A stretch of 64,000 bases of DNA from Ochotona curzoniae (GCF_017591425.1 NW_024467101.1:12784918-12848917), one strand, 5' to 3'; positions 13,601 through 26,390 are shown, counted from the stretch's first letter. Program-made: numbers and translations. Notes: generated by a model not told the origin, from the letters alone.

Positions 13601-15980
13601 CTGCTGACACGTTCCTGTCCCAGCAAAGCAGTTGGGACAGGCAGGTTAAGTCAGCTTCCCAAGTTCACAGGCCCAGGCTCCATGTCATTTCCTGGCTGTT
13701 GTTCCATGTTTGTTCTTAACAGACTGTGTCTGGTGTCACTTTACTGCTGGCATCCTAAGTGTGCACCCCAACAATCCCACCCGCTCAAGTCCATATTTGA
13801 TGTAGTGGGTGAACGAGAGAAGCAGGTGCTGGAGTAAGCCTTGATTGACCCCTTGCCATGGCTTCCGGTGAACCCGTCAGTATTGCTGTCTACTTTTAGT
13901 GTGTTTTCCAGGATCACGGCTCAAAGTCAGACTGAGGAAGACCGCAACTCCAAAGATGGATGCAAAGCCACGTGGTAGAGGAAATGCAGACCCTAGGGCC
14001 ATCAAATAGAAACAGGCTTCTGGTCCCACACCAGGAGCAGCTACAATTGTCCCTCCTGCCTGGTGCCTCTCTGCCAGCCCCGTAGGCGTAGAGCCCACAC
14101 GTGGATGTGTACATGCCAAGGATGGGGTTCTGGAGGAGGAGCCAGGAAGCACCTCCTCGGAGCTGGTGTGGCCACTGCCCTTTTTCAGCTGGACTGTCAC
14201 CCAGCTGCTCAGCTCGCTGGAAAGGAGATGCAGGGGACTGGGACTGGCTGAGCCACACTTCCTGCTGCTGATTCCTCACTGCTCATGCCCAGTCTTGTGT
14301 CAGTTGAAGTCCGTCCAGATTCCTAACGCAACTGCCACAGGGACAGTTGGTTTGGAATGTCTGGGTTCTGGCAGTTGGGAGTTGAGCACTGGGGCTGGTC
14401 ACCTGACCTCAGAGAAGTCTCCCTCTAGGACAGTCCATGGGGTCGGGTGCCTAGGGGATGGACACCAGTGTGGAACCCTGGTCCTTCTTTGGCTGCATGG
14501 GATGTGATTCTGAGGGTTAGGGTGGGGGAGTGGCTTCGCATCTGGGGATAGGGCTTGAAAGGCAGAACCAAGAGCTGAGTCTGGATGGAGGGCCAGGTGC
14601 CTCTTCCAGGACATGAAGCACCTCCCTGCAGCCACTGGTGGGTGGGCCATTCTGGGAAAAGAGGAGATCCCTTGTCCATGGCCAGGGCACAATCCCCAGG
14701 GTGTCAGGTGTTCAGGAACCACACACTCAGGATCCAGCTGCACCTCCTGCCTCAGATTCATCACTCGTTGATGTAACAGCACTGGGCCAGCCACTGACTT
14801 GTGCTGATTCCAATACCTTGAAATCATACAAACTGAAGTCACAGCCCCTGTGCTACTCACACTACTTCTCAAAATATAACAGACTTGGACCATGGGCCGT
14901 GCAAGCCAGTGTCAGCCCCTGACCCATGGGGAAGTGAAAAGCCAGTCCTCCCTGATTCGTGACCTTCCATGGACCCACCCTAAAGGCCGCCAGCACTCCA
15001 GGTCTTGCTAACGCTCCTAGCACTCTGGAATTGACCAGTTCCGTAGGTGGTGCTTTCAGATTGCCAGGTTGCTTTCTGTTGCTTTTTGTAGGTTTTATTG
15101 ATAACATCACAGCCACACCAGTCAGCAGGCTCCAGGGGCATTTCTGCATCACAGGATGAGGGGCGCAACAGAGGAGCGGAGGGTCATCCTTGGTGGTTGT
15201 GATGGCAGACAGCAGGTAGCCACACCCACATTCACACTCAGTGCTTCGTGCTCTCCTTCCAAAGCTGCCACTCTGCCCCCAGGCACCAACGATCACACCT
15301 CCTGAAGCTCTACTCTAATTTGGGGAGCTCTTTTGGGTGGCCAGGGACAGAGACCGAAGTTTGACCTGGGGTAAATAATTCACACTTTCCCCGGTGATGA
15401 CACTGCCCAGCACCTTGCTGCAGGAATGTGAACAAAACAATTCAGCTATTCCTGCATGGCCTGGACCAGCCACACTGGCTCCAAGGCTACCCTTTCCCTG
15501 TCCCAACAGATACCCAGACCCACACATGCTCTAGTCTCACAAAATGGCAGCATATTTGCCAACAACCCATACAATCCTCCCCATGCCTTAAGTCATGTCT
15601 GAGTAATTATAATATCCAATACAGGGTGAATACAATGGAAAAGTTGTTACATGGTGTTGTTTAGGGAATCATGACCAGAAAAAGTCTATACATGCTCAGT
15701 ACACGTGCTCTTATTTGCTGCAGGTCTGCAGAGAATCATGGATTGGGCGGTCATTAATTCCGTTATTTGCAACAAAAGTTCCCTTGTGGGTTGCTGCTTG
15801 GGAGGGGTGGAGGAATTCCCCCACCCCACAGTCACTCACAGACATCACAGGGAGATCTAGCTAAAATCCAGGATTAAGCCCCCAGGATCACCCCCTCAAC
15901 CCGCTCTACAGACGTCCCTGGGGTGCAGGGAGCTGAAGTGTTAGTTGACTTGGGTACAGTGGCTCTAATGTGTTTAGTGC
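10620..15980. other. Intergenic, no gene recognised
   Basis: More than 5 kb without a young SINE, unusual for this window. Several open frames of 90-165 codons lack recognisable motifs and consistent splice context. Confidence 0.45.
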
Positions 15981-15989
15981 ACCACAGCA

Positions 15990-16990
15990 AGGGACAGGCT
16001 GTACCAATGTTCTATTGAGACATTCACATGCCTTAAGTGCCCCTTTTTCAAGTGTGCAGTTCAGCAGGGTTCAGTGTGCTCAGACTTCACAGTCATATAA
16101 TTTCAGTCCATGTCTCATTAATCCAAAAGGAACCCATACTCCTTGCCAGTGCATCTCATTCTCTCCAGCTGCTTACCCTAGCCATCCCTTACCTACTTCC
16201 TGTGGTCAAGGGCATTTTGTGGAAATGGAACCGTCCATGTGTCATGTGTGACTTCTTCCAGGAAGCACACAGCTTCAAGGTCATCCCTGGTAGAGCACCC
16301 TTGAGCACTGTATCCTGGTGAATCAATTGTAGTCGTGTGAACACACAGTATGCTTTTCTGTTATCAGTGGATGGCCAAGAGGGTCACTTCCACTTTTGGC
16401 TATTATGAATAATGCCACTAAACCCACTCATAGATGGGTTTTTAACTGAACATAATAAGTCGGCTGAGTATATACCTAGGAACAGAATTTCTGGACCATA
16501 TGTATGAGTCTGACTTCCTAAAATACGTCAAACTTATTTTTGTATTTTCATAAGCAAATGTGAAATGAGCTGAAGCTTTCAGTTCATCAAAATCATCTCA
16601 AGCAATAATCTAGATGTTTGATTGTTCCTTCTGCCTACTCCGAGTTATGGTTCAGTTCTAATGTGGGTGCTAGCCCTCAGGATCTGCACATTGCACATGT
16701 GGCTTTGTTTGGAAATAGGGCACAGGCAGAATCAAGAAGGAAGCCATCCCCTATAGGTGGGGTGCAGTAGCCGTAATCCAATCACAGGAGTCCTTCCAAT
16801 AGCAGGTTTCATCAGCAGTTGACAAATGCTTCAGTTTGTGGGTCTTTTGTTTTGTCTTTTGTTTTCTACTTTCTACTTCATGAAAATATTCTACTGAGAT
16901 TCTTCAGCTTTCATCTGAAACTTCCCTAGAGGTGGAACTGGTGGGTCAGACAGCAGGAAAGTTTGTTTAGTTTTCTAAGAAACCCAACTT
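15990..16990 (-). mobile_element. Antisense LINE-1 3'-region remnants
   Basis: TTTTGGCTATTATGAATAAT, GAGTATATACCTAGGAACAG and AATTTCTGGACCATATG are the antisense L1 3' signature. A second piece (AGAGGTGGAACTGGTGGGTC, from about 16927) repeats part of it, so there are two overlapping fragments or an internal duplication. Confidence 0.8.
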
Positions 16991-16994
16991 TATA

Positions 16995-17270
16995 GGATTG
17001 GTGAGGCGCAGTACAGGAGGTTAAGCCATTGTCCGCAACCCTGGCATCCCCTGTGGGTGCTGGTTTGAGCTCCCATTGTTCTGCTTCCCATCCAACTCCC
17101 TGCCAATGTGACTGGGAACACAGCAGAAGAATGACCAACTACCTGGGCTCCTGCCATGCACGGTAAAGACCCGGATGGAATTCTGGGCTTCTGGCTCTAG
17201 CCTAACCCAACCTGGATTGTTGAGGCCATCTCCCTTTATTTCTCACTCTGTCCCCCACCCCTTCTTCCCA
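16995..17270 (+). mobile_element. Diverged sense C-type SINE inside an antisense LINE-1 remnant
   Basis: GATTGGTGAGGCGCAGTACA, then GGCATCCCCTGTGGGTGC and CCCATCCAACTCCCTGCC track the SINE body. LINE-1 sequence stops directly before it. Confidence 0.65.
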
Positions 17271-18105
17271 CTCTCCAGAAGGGTGAGGAAGGTATCAGGT
17301 CTGGACACAGGTGTTGCAGAGATGGGGGCTCATGCAGGCAATGACAGTAGCAGGTGCACAACCCCTGCAGGATTATAGAATAACACCCTAAGCAAACATG
17401 TGAGTTTGTTCTTGTAAAAACAAATCTAGAAATGTATTCATGTTTTCTGTTAATGCACACTTCCCATAAACGTTACTGGGGCTCTCTGACGTATCACAGC
17501 CAGCATTAGATTCATTAGATTCAGCAGTAACCCCTCCACCTTTTACACATCAGCACAGTTCTGTGGCTCACCAGGCATCTGCACACAGTCTTTGCGTTTG
17601 GCATGAGGGCGTCCTTGTTTTCTCATTGTGAAGTCGGGTCGGCAGCCTTAGACAGGGGCTCTGCGTTGCTCTAACTGGAGGCTAGGTCATGGGTGCTCCG
17701 ACAACAGCAGGACCGCAGGCTGAAGCATCCTCAAGGCCTGAGGGGATGCCCTAAGACGCAGTTGCACAAGGTCGTATTCAGAGGGTGCTGCTGCAGCTGG
17801 AGAGGAATGGAGGTATCTGTCAGGGAGACAGAGGCCCTGGGCTGTGAAAGCTACAGTTGCTTCTAAGTGTCCCCTCTCCACCCCTAGCTAGAAGAGGCTC
17901 TATTTAAGTATTTTCAGAACCTGTGTGGGTCAGGCTCCGGGAAAACCTAGGCTCCCGGCCTGCTTGGCGGTGGTGTCTGATCTTCCCCTATTGCTGCCAT
18001 TACAAAGGGAGATTTACCTGGCTCTTGGCCCTGGGACAGCGATCAGGTGATCAGGTTCCAGGATGCATCCCAGCCTGAGGAGGCGCTAGAGACTGTTCCC
18101 CTGAA

Positions 18106-18415
18106 GGGCTGGCATTTGATGCAGTGATTAAGCAGCTGATTGAGACTTAGGGTCTCCTACCACAGGGTCTGGTGGGAGTCCTGGCTCCCCCACTTCCAAT
18201 GCAGTATCTGCTAATGCACACACGGGAAGGGTGCAGCAGACGATGGCTCCCTGTCGGCCAGGCAGGAGACCCAGGCCAGTGCCAGGCTCCTGCCGAACCC
18301 TGAGTCAAGCCCTGCGGCTGCAGGCAGCTGGGGAGTGGGCCAGAGGAAGGAAAATCTCTTGGTCTAGCTCCCTGTGTGTCTCTCTCTCTTTCAAACAAAA
18401 TGAGTATACATTTTA
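18106..18415 (+). mobile_element. Diverged sense C-type SINE
   Basis: GGGCTGGCATTTGATGCAG head, GGTGGGAGTCCTGGCTCC B-box region, and TCTCTCTCTTTCAAACAAAA end. Confidence 0.65.
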
Positions 18416-18419
18416 ACAT

Positions 18420-21180
18420 GTGAAAATGTTGGTTCTTAGTTTAAAAACCGACTGCCTCTCTGGGGAGTTCTGAGGGCCCCACCTTGTCCCCACGAGGGCC
18501 CAGGTCCCCCTAGTCGCCACTCTGCATGTTCCTACCTGCATCCCAGCCCTAGCAGCGGCCTGTGCTCCGGCCACCCATGATCCTTTATCATGTCAGTTTC
18601 TGGAGGAGGGCCTTGCCCATGACCTTGGGTCTGCTGATCTGAGAAGACTGTTGATGTCTGGCTTGTCTTAATTTTTTGCTCTCATTGTCAGGCCATGACC
18701 CTTCATGCATGCTGGCCCATTGGGAAGTTACTTATATAATTTGTTTCCAATAAAGGAAATACAGCTTTGCTTATTTCCCAACAAAGAATCTCTGGCCTGA
18801 AAAACAGAAAATCTTCCTGTTCTACTTGGGAGTTCCTACTCCCTTTGAAAAGCAGGACCTTGGAAATCACACAGAACATGTTACCCGTCCTAGATCAGAT
18901 ACTTTTCCCTGCTAGGCCTGACCCCGGAGCCACCAAGCCAGCCCCTCCCTTTCTGTGGGTGGAATGCATGGGAGGTGGGGGTGTGGCTTCCTGAGACAGT
19001 CCAAAGGTGTGGAACAGAGAAACCCTCTGCTGGCAAAGCCAGAGCCTGGCCCCACAGGTGTGGGGGAAGGACGCTGCAGCTGTCTCAGCACAGCAGGAGC
19101 CAGGAGTGTTCCTGTCCATTCATCCCCTTGACTCCAACCACACCTTGCACGCCAAGGTATTGGATGGTGTGGCAGTCATGCTGTCCTGCCCAGCAGCCCC
19201 TATGCAGGCTTTGCCAGTGGACTCTGCCCCACCTACCATCAGCACGTACACAGGCCAGGCTCTCAGACGCTGGATCTGCAGAGCAAAGAAGGAAGAGGAG
19301 GAAGAGAAGGTCTGAACACTGAACACAGGCTCCTGTCTGCTGTGAGGGGAGGAGCCAGCCAGGAGGAAGGCACGGCCACAGTGTGGCTGCCCAGAGTGTG
19401 CCACCTGCTGAACCTCTGGGGGACCTGTCAGTACTGATGACTGATGATCAAATCAGCTCTGGTAGCTCGGGTTGGGGCGAGGGGGCAGGAAAGGAGCTGA
19501 CGCAAAGGCAGCCACACGTGTGACCTTGAGGTGATGATGGCACAGGTGGCAAAGGCAATGGGGTGAGGTTTCCACTGGAGGAGGTTCTTCAGCAGCCACA
19601 CCCTGCCTGGGGTAGGGAAGGAACCAGTGAAGGCCAGCACGGGGGTACTAGGGAACTGGGTCTGGGGATGTGGGGCAGAAGGGACAAGTGGGGCAGATGA
19701 TACCTGATTTCTTCTCAGCCTTTCAGTGCCACTGGGTCCCGAAGGGGAAGCTGGCACAAGAGTCGTCCCTGGGGAAAGCCTAGGAAAGAGGGAAACAGCC
19801 AAGATCTGTTGCCTTCTCCCCATCCAGGTCCTCCCTTGGGGCTCCATGACCTAGCTCAGTGCCCTGGCTGGGCTGCAGGACATCTTGGTCAGTTTCGTCT
19901 GACGATGAAGACAGTGGAAGGAGGTTGGACCCACAGGGGTGACCTACAGGGAGGTAAGACAGAGCCCAGGGTCTTCACGCAGGCAGTGTTGTCCCCGTGA
20001 ATGGCACTGTTGCTCCTGCAGAAAGGTCTTGGAGGGTGACCCTGGGAGCACGCCCTGGCTCTGGGAAGTTAAACCCCTTTGTGCTATCACTGTCACTAGG
20101 GATTAGGTAGCTGGCAGGAAAGGCAGAGTTGGCCCCAGAAATCGTCCATAGGTGCTCTGAGAACCTCCTTTCCCTCCAAGCTCAATGCCAAGTGCAGCAG
20201 ACAGAGCTAGACCAGGACTTTCGAAGGGCTGTGCTGACAGACATGTACAGAGCAGGTGGATGGCTGAGACTGTGCCCAGGTCTGTGCCAGGAATGGCACG
20301 TGCCCAGTATGCCTGAGGGCAAGACAAGGCGTGCATGCAGGTGACATGGAAGAAAGTGGTGCCAGCGAGGGCTCCAGGTCCCCTTGGGGGGTTTGTGTCT
20401 TCCCCATCACCAGCTGAGGGTGGAGGGCATTTGGTTTCAGTGCCTGAAGCTGGGCTGGCAGGCTGGCCGGGGCAGGTTGGGAGGGATACCCTTACCATAT
20501 GCCCAGGGATGCCAGTCCTGCTGGTCTGCCAGGAGAACCCCCTACCACTACCCCACCACCCCCGTTCTCACATGGCAAACTCCTTGTGGAGGGGCCAGCT
20601 GCCTCCTGGACACAGTGGGGCGGGGGTGATCCAGCTCCTAGTCTCTAGTTTTATTACTTTTTTTCTTCTACTCTTTGTCCTTTTCTTCCTCATCTTCCGG
20701 GCACAAATAGGGCACGGGAACAGGACTTCCTCATGACCTCCTGCCCCTGCAAGGAGCCCTTCAGGTTAAACTTTCTTCCTTCCTTTGCACCACAACCTGG
20801 CATCTCTCTGTGGACCCAAGCCCTTGGCCTCTCCCTTCCTCTTCCACTCGATCTTTCTGCCTCAGAGAGGGACTCTGTTCTAGAACCTCCACTTCCAGGC
20901 CCAGGGTTCTTCTCCCCTGCTGAGAGCTTGCGGCCTTCCACTCTGTCCTACCCCCAGAGCACGCGTCCTTTCTTCTTTGGGGTGCTGAGAAGAGACACAC
21001 GAAGTCCTCTCTGTGGGAGCCATTGCAGGCCAGGTTGGCGGCTGTTCCTTGGCCAACCAACCGGGTTTGACCAATACTTGGTCGGTCACGCACCTCAGTG
21101 GTGTCCTGGGCTTCTGCTGTCCCTCCCATTTCTCCCAGCCTTTAGTGCTTACTACTCGGTGCTCATATTGAGGTTTTCTC
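18420..21180. other. Intergenic, SINE-poor stretch with possible minus-strand exons
   Basis: Three short minus-strand segments near 19.2-19.8 kb are bounded by good AG and GT signals, but none matches a protein I recognise. Everything else appears non-coding. Confidence 0.35.
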
Positions 21181-21184
21181 AGCT

Positions 21185-21325
21185 CCCCCAGATGGAGGAA
21201 GAGTATGTAGTGTTTATTCATCTTTCTGTGTCCTCCCTTCCATTCCAACTGTTTCACTGCAGATGACAGGATTTCATTCTTTATTATAGCTAAGCAGTAT
21301 TCCATGGTGCATATGTAGACCACGT
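21185..21325 (-). mobile_element. Antisense LINE-1 3'-end fragment
   Basis: TTATAGCTAAGCAGTATTCC followed by ATGGTGCATATGTAGACCAC is the antisense of the L1 run ...CACCATGGAATACTGCTTAGC.... Confidence 0.8.
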
Positions 21326-21329
21326 TTTC

Positions 21330-21640
21330 TTTTTTTACATGAATTGTTTGAAAAAGTAACAGAAAGGGAAAGAGATCTTCCATCTGTTGGTTCTCTATCC
21401 AAATGGTCACAAAACCCAGGGCTGGGCTAGGCTGCAGCAAGGAGCCCAGAATTCCATTCAAGTCTCCCACATGAGTGGCAGGGGCCCAAGGAGGTGCGTC
21501 ATCTTCCGCTGCTTTCGCAGGAGCCACAGCTGGAAGCCATATTGAGGGCAGGGCAGCTGGGACAGGGACCAGCACTCTGACATGGAATGCCAGTGTTGTA
21601 GGTCACAGCTTCTCACGCTGGGCCACAGCACCAACTCCAC
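21330..21640 (-). mobile_element. Diverged antisense C-type SINE
   Basis: GAGATCTTCCATCTGTTGG, TCTCCCACATGAGTGG and GCTGGGCCACAGCACC follow the SINE in order. It abuts an antisense LINE-1 3' end. Confidence 0.7.
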
Positions 21641-23342
21641 GCCTTGTTATCTGCCTGTTTATCTGCTGGCGGACACTGCTGCCAATTCCACACCTTGGCC
21701 ACTATGTTCCTGTACTGACCAACACAGCGACTGATTGTGCACCTTGGCGGTGGTGAGCTGTGCTACAGGGAGCACAGGGCCACAGCAGCTCTTTGATGCC
21801 CAGCAGTGAGCCTGCTGGACCCCAGCGGTGCTATCTCTAGATGTGGAAACCCCACGCGCCACTCTCCACCTCCACTGACCACTCACAATCCCGTCCACCG
21901 TATTGGGAGGGCTTCCCTTTCTCCCAACGTCCCCGCCGGCACATGTCACTTTTTTGTCTGACCTTGAGGATGTTAACAGACAAACGCAGGCAACGGTGCA
22001 GAGCTACACAAATATGATCGCATCCCAGTCCGGGGCTATGGTGTGGCGAGGGGAGCCAGAGCGCATAGATAATGTCAGAGACAAGGGCAGAAGATGAACA
22101 CTGCTTGCAGAGCAATCCTTATCCTTTTTGTGGGGTCAGGCCACACAGACCAGCACCTGCAGGGACTGATCCAGATGTTGAATGCTCGTTCCCACCACAG
22201 TCCAGGACTCAGAGCCCCTCCTCGGTTTGCTGCTTTCTGCTCTGTGCCCTCGCAGTTCTGGGGCAGCCAGGAGGTGCGTGGGTCACAGCCTCTCTTCAAC
22301 CCTCTCTCTCAGAAGCTGTCCCCATGTTGTCAGGCTCACAAGGACCCAGAAGGGGACAGTAGCTGGCGCTTGATCTAGGACTTTTTTTTTTTTTCCATAG
22401 TGTCCTCATCTTTGTGGTCAGAGCTGAGGTCAATCAGGAGCTCCAAATCTGCTTCTAAATAAATGCACAATGGTGACACAGTCACCTCAAGATGCATGTA
22501 TACACATAGCTATTCATAAAAGCAGGTGGTGACATAAACATGCCAGAGATACACACACACAACATATATATGCTTCGTTTCCTTTGGAAAGGTCAAAGCA
22601 TCTCCACAGCCCGGGCCCCCCCCCCCCCCCCCAATACATCTGAGCCTCCACAGCCCTGCCCGCTGCACACACTCACTTGTGACCCACATCCTCCAGGAGA
22701 AAATCAGGGTTGTGAGACCAGAGCTTCTGAGAGCTATTGGAGCAGAAGCTCGCCATGCTGGAGACCTGGGGCACCCACCTTCACAGCTGGCCATTTGGAA
22801 GCATGGGGAGACAGGGCTAGGACTGGCCACCGGTGTCTGGGGGCCAAGCCTGTCCACTACCCTGTCTGACACCAACCTCAGGTGGGCAGCATAGGAACTA
22901 AGTTGGGTCAAGGTGCATACCCTCAGCAGTGTGGACGGCATAAGGTCATGGTAAGGCCAGCCAGAGAACCCAAAGGGAAGCAGGGGGACCACATGTGGGA
23001 ACTCTGCCTAGTTCAGGGGGTGGCACACAGCCAGAGTGGTGACGTCACTGAACCTGAGCAAGGGCAGGTGCTTGGGCTTGTATGGGTGTTTGCAAGGAAC
23101 CTGACTAGGTAGATCCCCAAAAAGTCTGTTTAAAAAATTATTTTGGGGGGTGCCCCAGCCAGGCCAGACCCAATGCTGGGGAGTCAGGCCAAAGTCACTG
23201 AGGCAGCGACTGAGTCCTAGGCTTTGGGCAGACTGTGTGCCTATTTGGTGCTGGGCTCCCCTGCTGGCCACCAGCGGTGAGCTCTGGGGACACTTATGAA
23301 TAAGCCATGTTAGAGATAAATTCTGGGTGATTCCCAGTAATG
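21641..23342. other. Intergenic, no gene recognised
   Basis: Contains the poly(C) run and otherwise unassigned sequence; it leads into a young SINE and then the degenerate repeat block. Confidence 0.45.
22616..22632 (+). repeat. Poly(C) run of 17
   Basis: A homopolymer C tract; its exact length is likely to be error-prone in assembly. Confidence 0.9.
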
Positions 23343-23359
23343 GAGTCACGAAACTTTTT

Positions 23360-23683
23360 TTTTTAAAGATTTATATTATTTTTTTAATTGGAAAGGCAGA
23401 TATACAGAGAGGAGAGACAGAGAGGAAGATCTTCCGTCTGATGATTCACTTCCCAAGTGAGCGCAACGGTCGATGCTATGCCGATCCGAAGCCAGGAGCC
23501 TCTTCTGGGTCTCCCACGTGGGTGCAGGGTCCCAAAGCTTTGGGCTGTCCTCGACTGCTTTCCCAGGCCACAGGTAGGGAGCTGGAAGGGAAGCGGGGCT
23601 GCCGGGATTAGAACCGGCACCCATATGGGATCCCGGGCGTGCAAGGAGAGGACCTTAACCACTTGTACCACCACGCCAGGCCC
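23360..23683 (-). mobile_element. Young full-length C-type SINE with 17-bp target-site duplication
   Basis: Antisense copy with a complete tRNA-like head (B box as CCGGGATTAGAACCGG on this strand), the CCCATATGGG signature and an A-rich tail. GAGTCACGAAACTTTTT occurs at 23343-23359 and exactly again at 23684-23700, a perfect target-site duplication. Confidence 0.92.
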
Positions 23684-23999
23684 GAGTCACGAAACTTTTT
23701 GGCAAGCATGGGGACTGAGACCTTTTGGTTTAGAGAGAAGTGTCCATAAGATCTATTTGGGCCAGACTGAGTCACCAGCCCAAATGGGAATCCTGAGATG
23801 GGCTGTTAGCATAGAGCATCACTGATTGCCACATATCAGTCCACACCAAAGCTATGGATGGGGGTCTATCTGGCAGGGCTAGGTACCAGTACCTAACTGG
23901 ATGGTGGAACAGTGGACTGGTCACAGTTAGCAGGGTCAAGACACTAACTAGCATGCGAGAGAATTAGGTCTGGGGATAGATCCTGTGGGGCAAGTGTGG

Positions 24000-26183
24000 G
24001 CCCAACCCTGTGGAAATACAAATCCTGCAGGTTAGCTCGCAAGCTGGGGTGGCGATGGGTTGAGCTAGGTGTGACAACAGCACCTGTCATCATTTTCAGG
24101 TAAAGAAACCAACAGTCTGGGCAGGCCAAGGCAGCAGCACCTGAAAGTGCATCCCAAAATAGGGTGTGGGGTGGGCTGAGCTGCAACTGGAAGGAGGTGG
24201 ACCGGGCAGGGCCAAGCAAACCTCAACTCAGAAGGAACATGCCAACCTAGTTATTACACTGACTGGTCTGCATGAGCCAAGGATACTAGGCCACAGCATT
24301 GAAGGCAAAGGCTGAGACAGGTGAGTAAGCCAACTGGGTCAGAGCAACCACTGGCACGCACATAATCTAGGGCTGGGAATAGGTTCAGTTGGGGAGCTGT
24401 GAGAGTACGCTCTTGCTAGGTTGGGGTTCCCACGGGAGAGTGTGGGGGCCTGAGTGGAGACTGCATTCTGGTCTGGATATGGCTGCAATCTCCCTTGGCA
24501 CAAGTGTGGACTGGGACTGGGCGCACCTAACAGGGCTAGAACCTGGGTAGATGTAGGACGGACAAGGCTAGGTCTCTGTCCCTACTGAGCCATGTGTGAG
24601 CAGTGTCTGGGTATGGACAAGCCTTGGCTGGGCCGAAACATCCAGCAGTAAGAACTGGAATGGATTGAAGGCCAGCAGGGAGGGCTGGCCCGTGGAACCA
24701 CCATTACGCACAAGTTCTGACATAGGGAGAGGTTCTGATGGAGGAACCTGGGAAACTCTCTGTTGGGACACAGTCCCTACAGGTGAGCGCAAGAACCACG
24801 ATAGGGAGCAACCCAGACCAGGCGAGAGAAAGATACCCACCAGCATACATTTGGCATAGGTCGGGGTCAGAACAGGCTGAACCCATTCACATCACCTGCT
24901 GGCGAATCCGAGTACCAGAATAGAGTGTGGGTCAGGCCAGGTTCAGTCACGACACAAACCAGTGCACATTATAGAATGCCAAGGTGAGGTGAGTCATACC
25001 AGATGTGGCCGCAGCACCCAAACAGCACACGTGAGAATCAGAGAGGGAGGGGGCAACAGCAGCAGGGGGAATGTGGGCTCCCCTGCTGGACAACCACTCC
25101 CACTGGAAAGCATGAGTTGGGATGGAGGCAGACCAGACCAGGCAGGGCTATAATACCTGTGGGTCTCATGTGAGCTAGATCAGGGAAAAGCCAGGTTGGG
25201 CTAACTGTTCCAACTGGTGCAAGCAAAAATTGGAGTGGGTGAGGGTTGGTTGGGCTTTGCCACAGCATCAGCTGGTAGAGCTGGTAGAGAGTGCATAATC
25301 AGGGAGTGGGAGTGACCTAGTAGGGAAATAGTGGGCAGCTGCCTGTTGGATTACCACTCCCACTGGAAAGCACAAAAACCAGGACAGGGGCAGGGGTGGC
25401 TAGACAGAAAGGCACCCGCCAGTATGTGTGTGGGCTGGATAGTAGGGTTGATTGGGTTGAACTAGGCTTTAATGCCCATTGACACATATGAGAGCTAAAT
25501 GGGGTGTGGGACAGACTGAAAAAGTCTGTGGTGCATACCGGCAAGCATGAGAACTGGGGTAGGGGCAGGCCTGGTGGGGGTTATGGGGAGTTGCTTCAAC
25601 TAGGCTGCAGCTCCCAGGTATTAAATGGGCAAGATCGGGCTGGACTGCAACACCCATTGGTTCGCGTAAAAGACAGGGCTGAAAATAGAACTGACCCAGC
25701 AATTGCAAATACCAGCATGTGCATAAGCTGATTGGGGAGATGGACTGTGCCAGACCCTGCACCGGCAAACTCAACGCAAGAATCAGGACTGAGATCACCT
25801 CAGACGAAGTTTCTTTGGAGATCTCTCCAACTGAACTGCTGATCTCAGAACCCCAACCATGAAGAGACTATGTCAACCAGTGGATTCTAAATAGGTTTCA
25901 TCGTGATCGGAATGGCGAGATTGGCAGCAATTCAGAACTGTTGAACCATCAAAACTGCTTGAGCAGGACCCTCGGAGCATGCCTCACATCGGGGTAACCT
26001 GGGATGGGTGGGAGGCTGGGTGGGGCTTTTCCCTTTGTTTCTCCCCTGACGCCAGGTAAGGGGGAAAAAATGATATTAGTGTGGAAACAACGGTATTATC
26101 CACTTTCCTATGGCCCTTGACCTTATGTACCCTAATCAACTAAGTAAGATTATTTATAAATAAATAAATAAATAAATAAATAA
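24000..26183 (+). repeat. Degenerate tandem-repeat block ending in a (TAAA)n tail
   Basis: From about 24.0 to 25.8 kb, diverged units recur that resemble CACCCACTGG-nCAtgagaac-GGGGtaGGGGcaGGcctGg. One higher-order pair is exact: ACCACTCCCACTGGAAAGCA at 25093-25112 and again at 25353-25372, 260 bp apart. Non-repetitive sequence follows, and the block ends in AAATAAATAAATAAATAAAT near 26157-26182. The A-rich end suggests a non-LTR element whose 3' region contains a VNTR-like array. I cannot name the family. No reverse-transcriptase frame is visible. Confidence 0.55.
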
Positions 26184-26390
26184 GACCTAAGGAGAATAAA
26201 CCTTAAAGGGGTGTTTGTCTTGACTCTCAAAAACCCTAAAGACCAAGTCTAAGCCTCAAGGTCCCTCAGGTTCAGCCCAAGTTCTGACCTCTAGCCAGCA
26301 GGCACATCTGGCCTCAGGGACCTACACAGTGTGACTCTTGAAGAGGGTTAATGAGTTCCTCTCCCTGCAGCCAGCTGCTGTCACCCAAAG

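Noticed and set aside
20880..21575. 231-codon minus-strand open frame
   Set aside because: It spans a SINE and a LINE-1 3'UTR fragment and contains no reverse-transcriptase or other domain motifs.
23360..23683. tRNA gene suggested by A- and B-box sequences
   Set aside because: The boxes belong to the tRNA-derived head of a SINE; no cloverleaf with acceptor stem closes.
1..26000. P2RX7 exons, expected on the far side of OASL from human synteny
   Set aside because: No segment on either strand resembles P2RX7 protein; in human a large gene-free gap separates the two genes, so its absence is expected.
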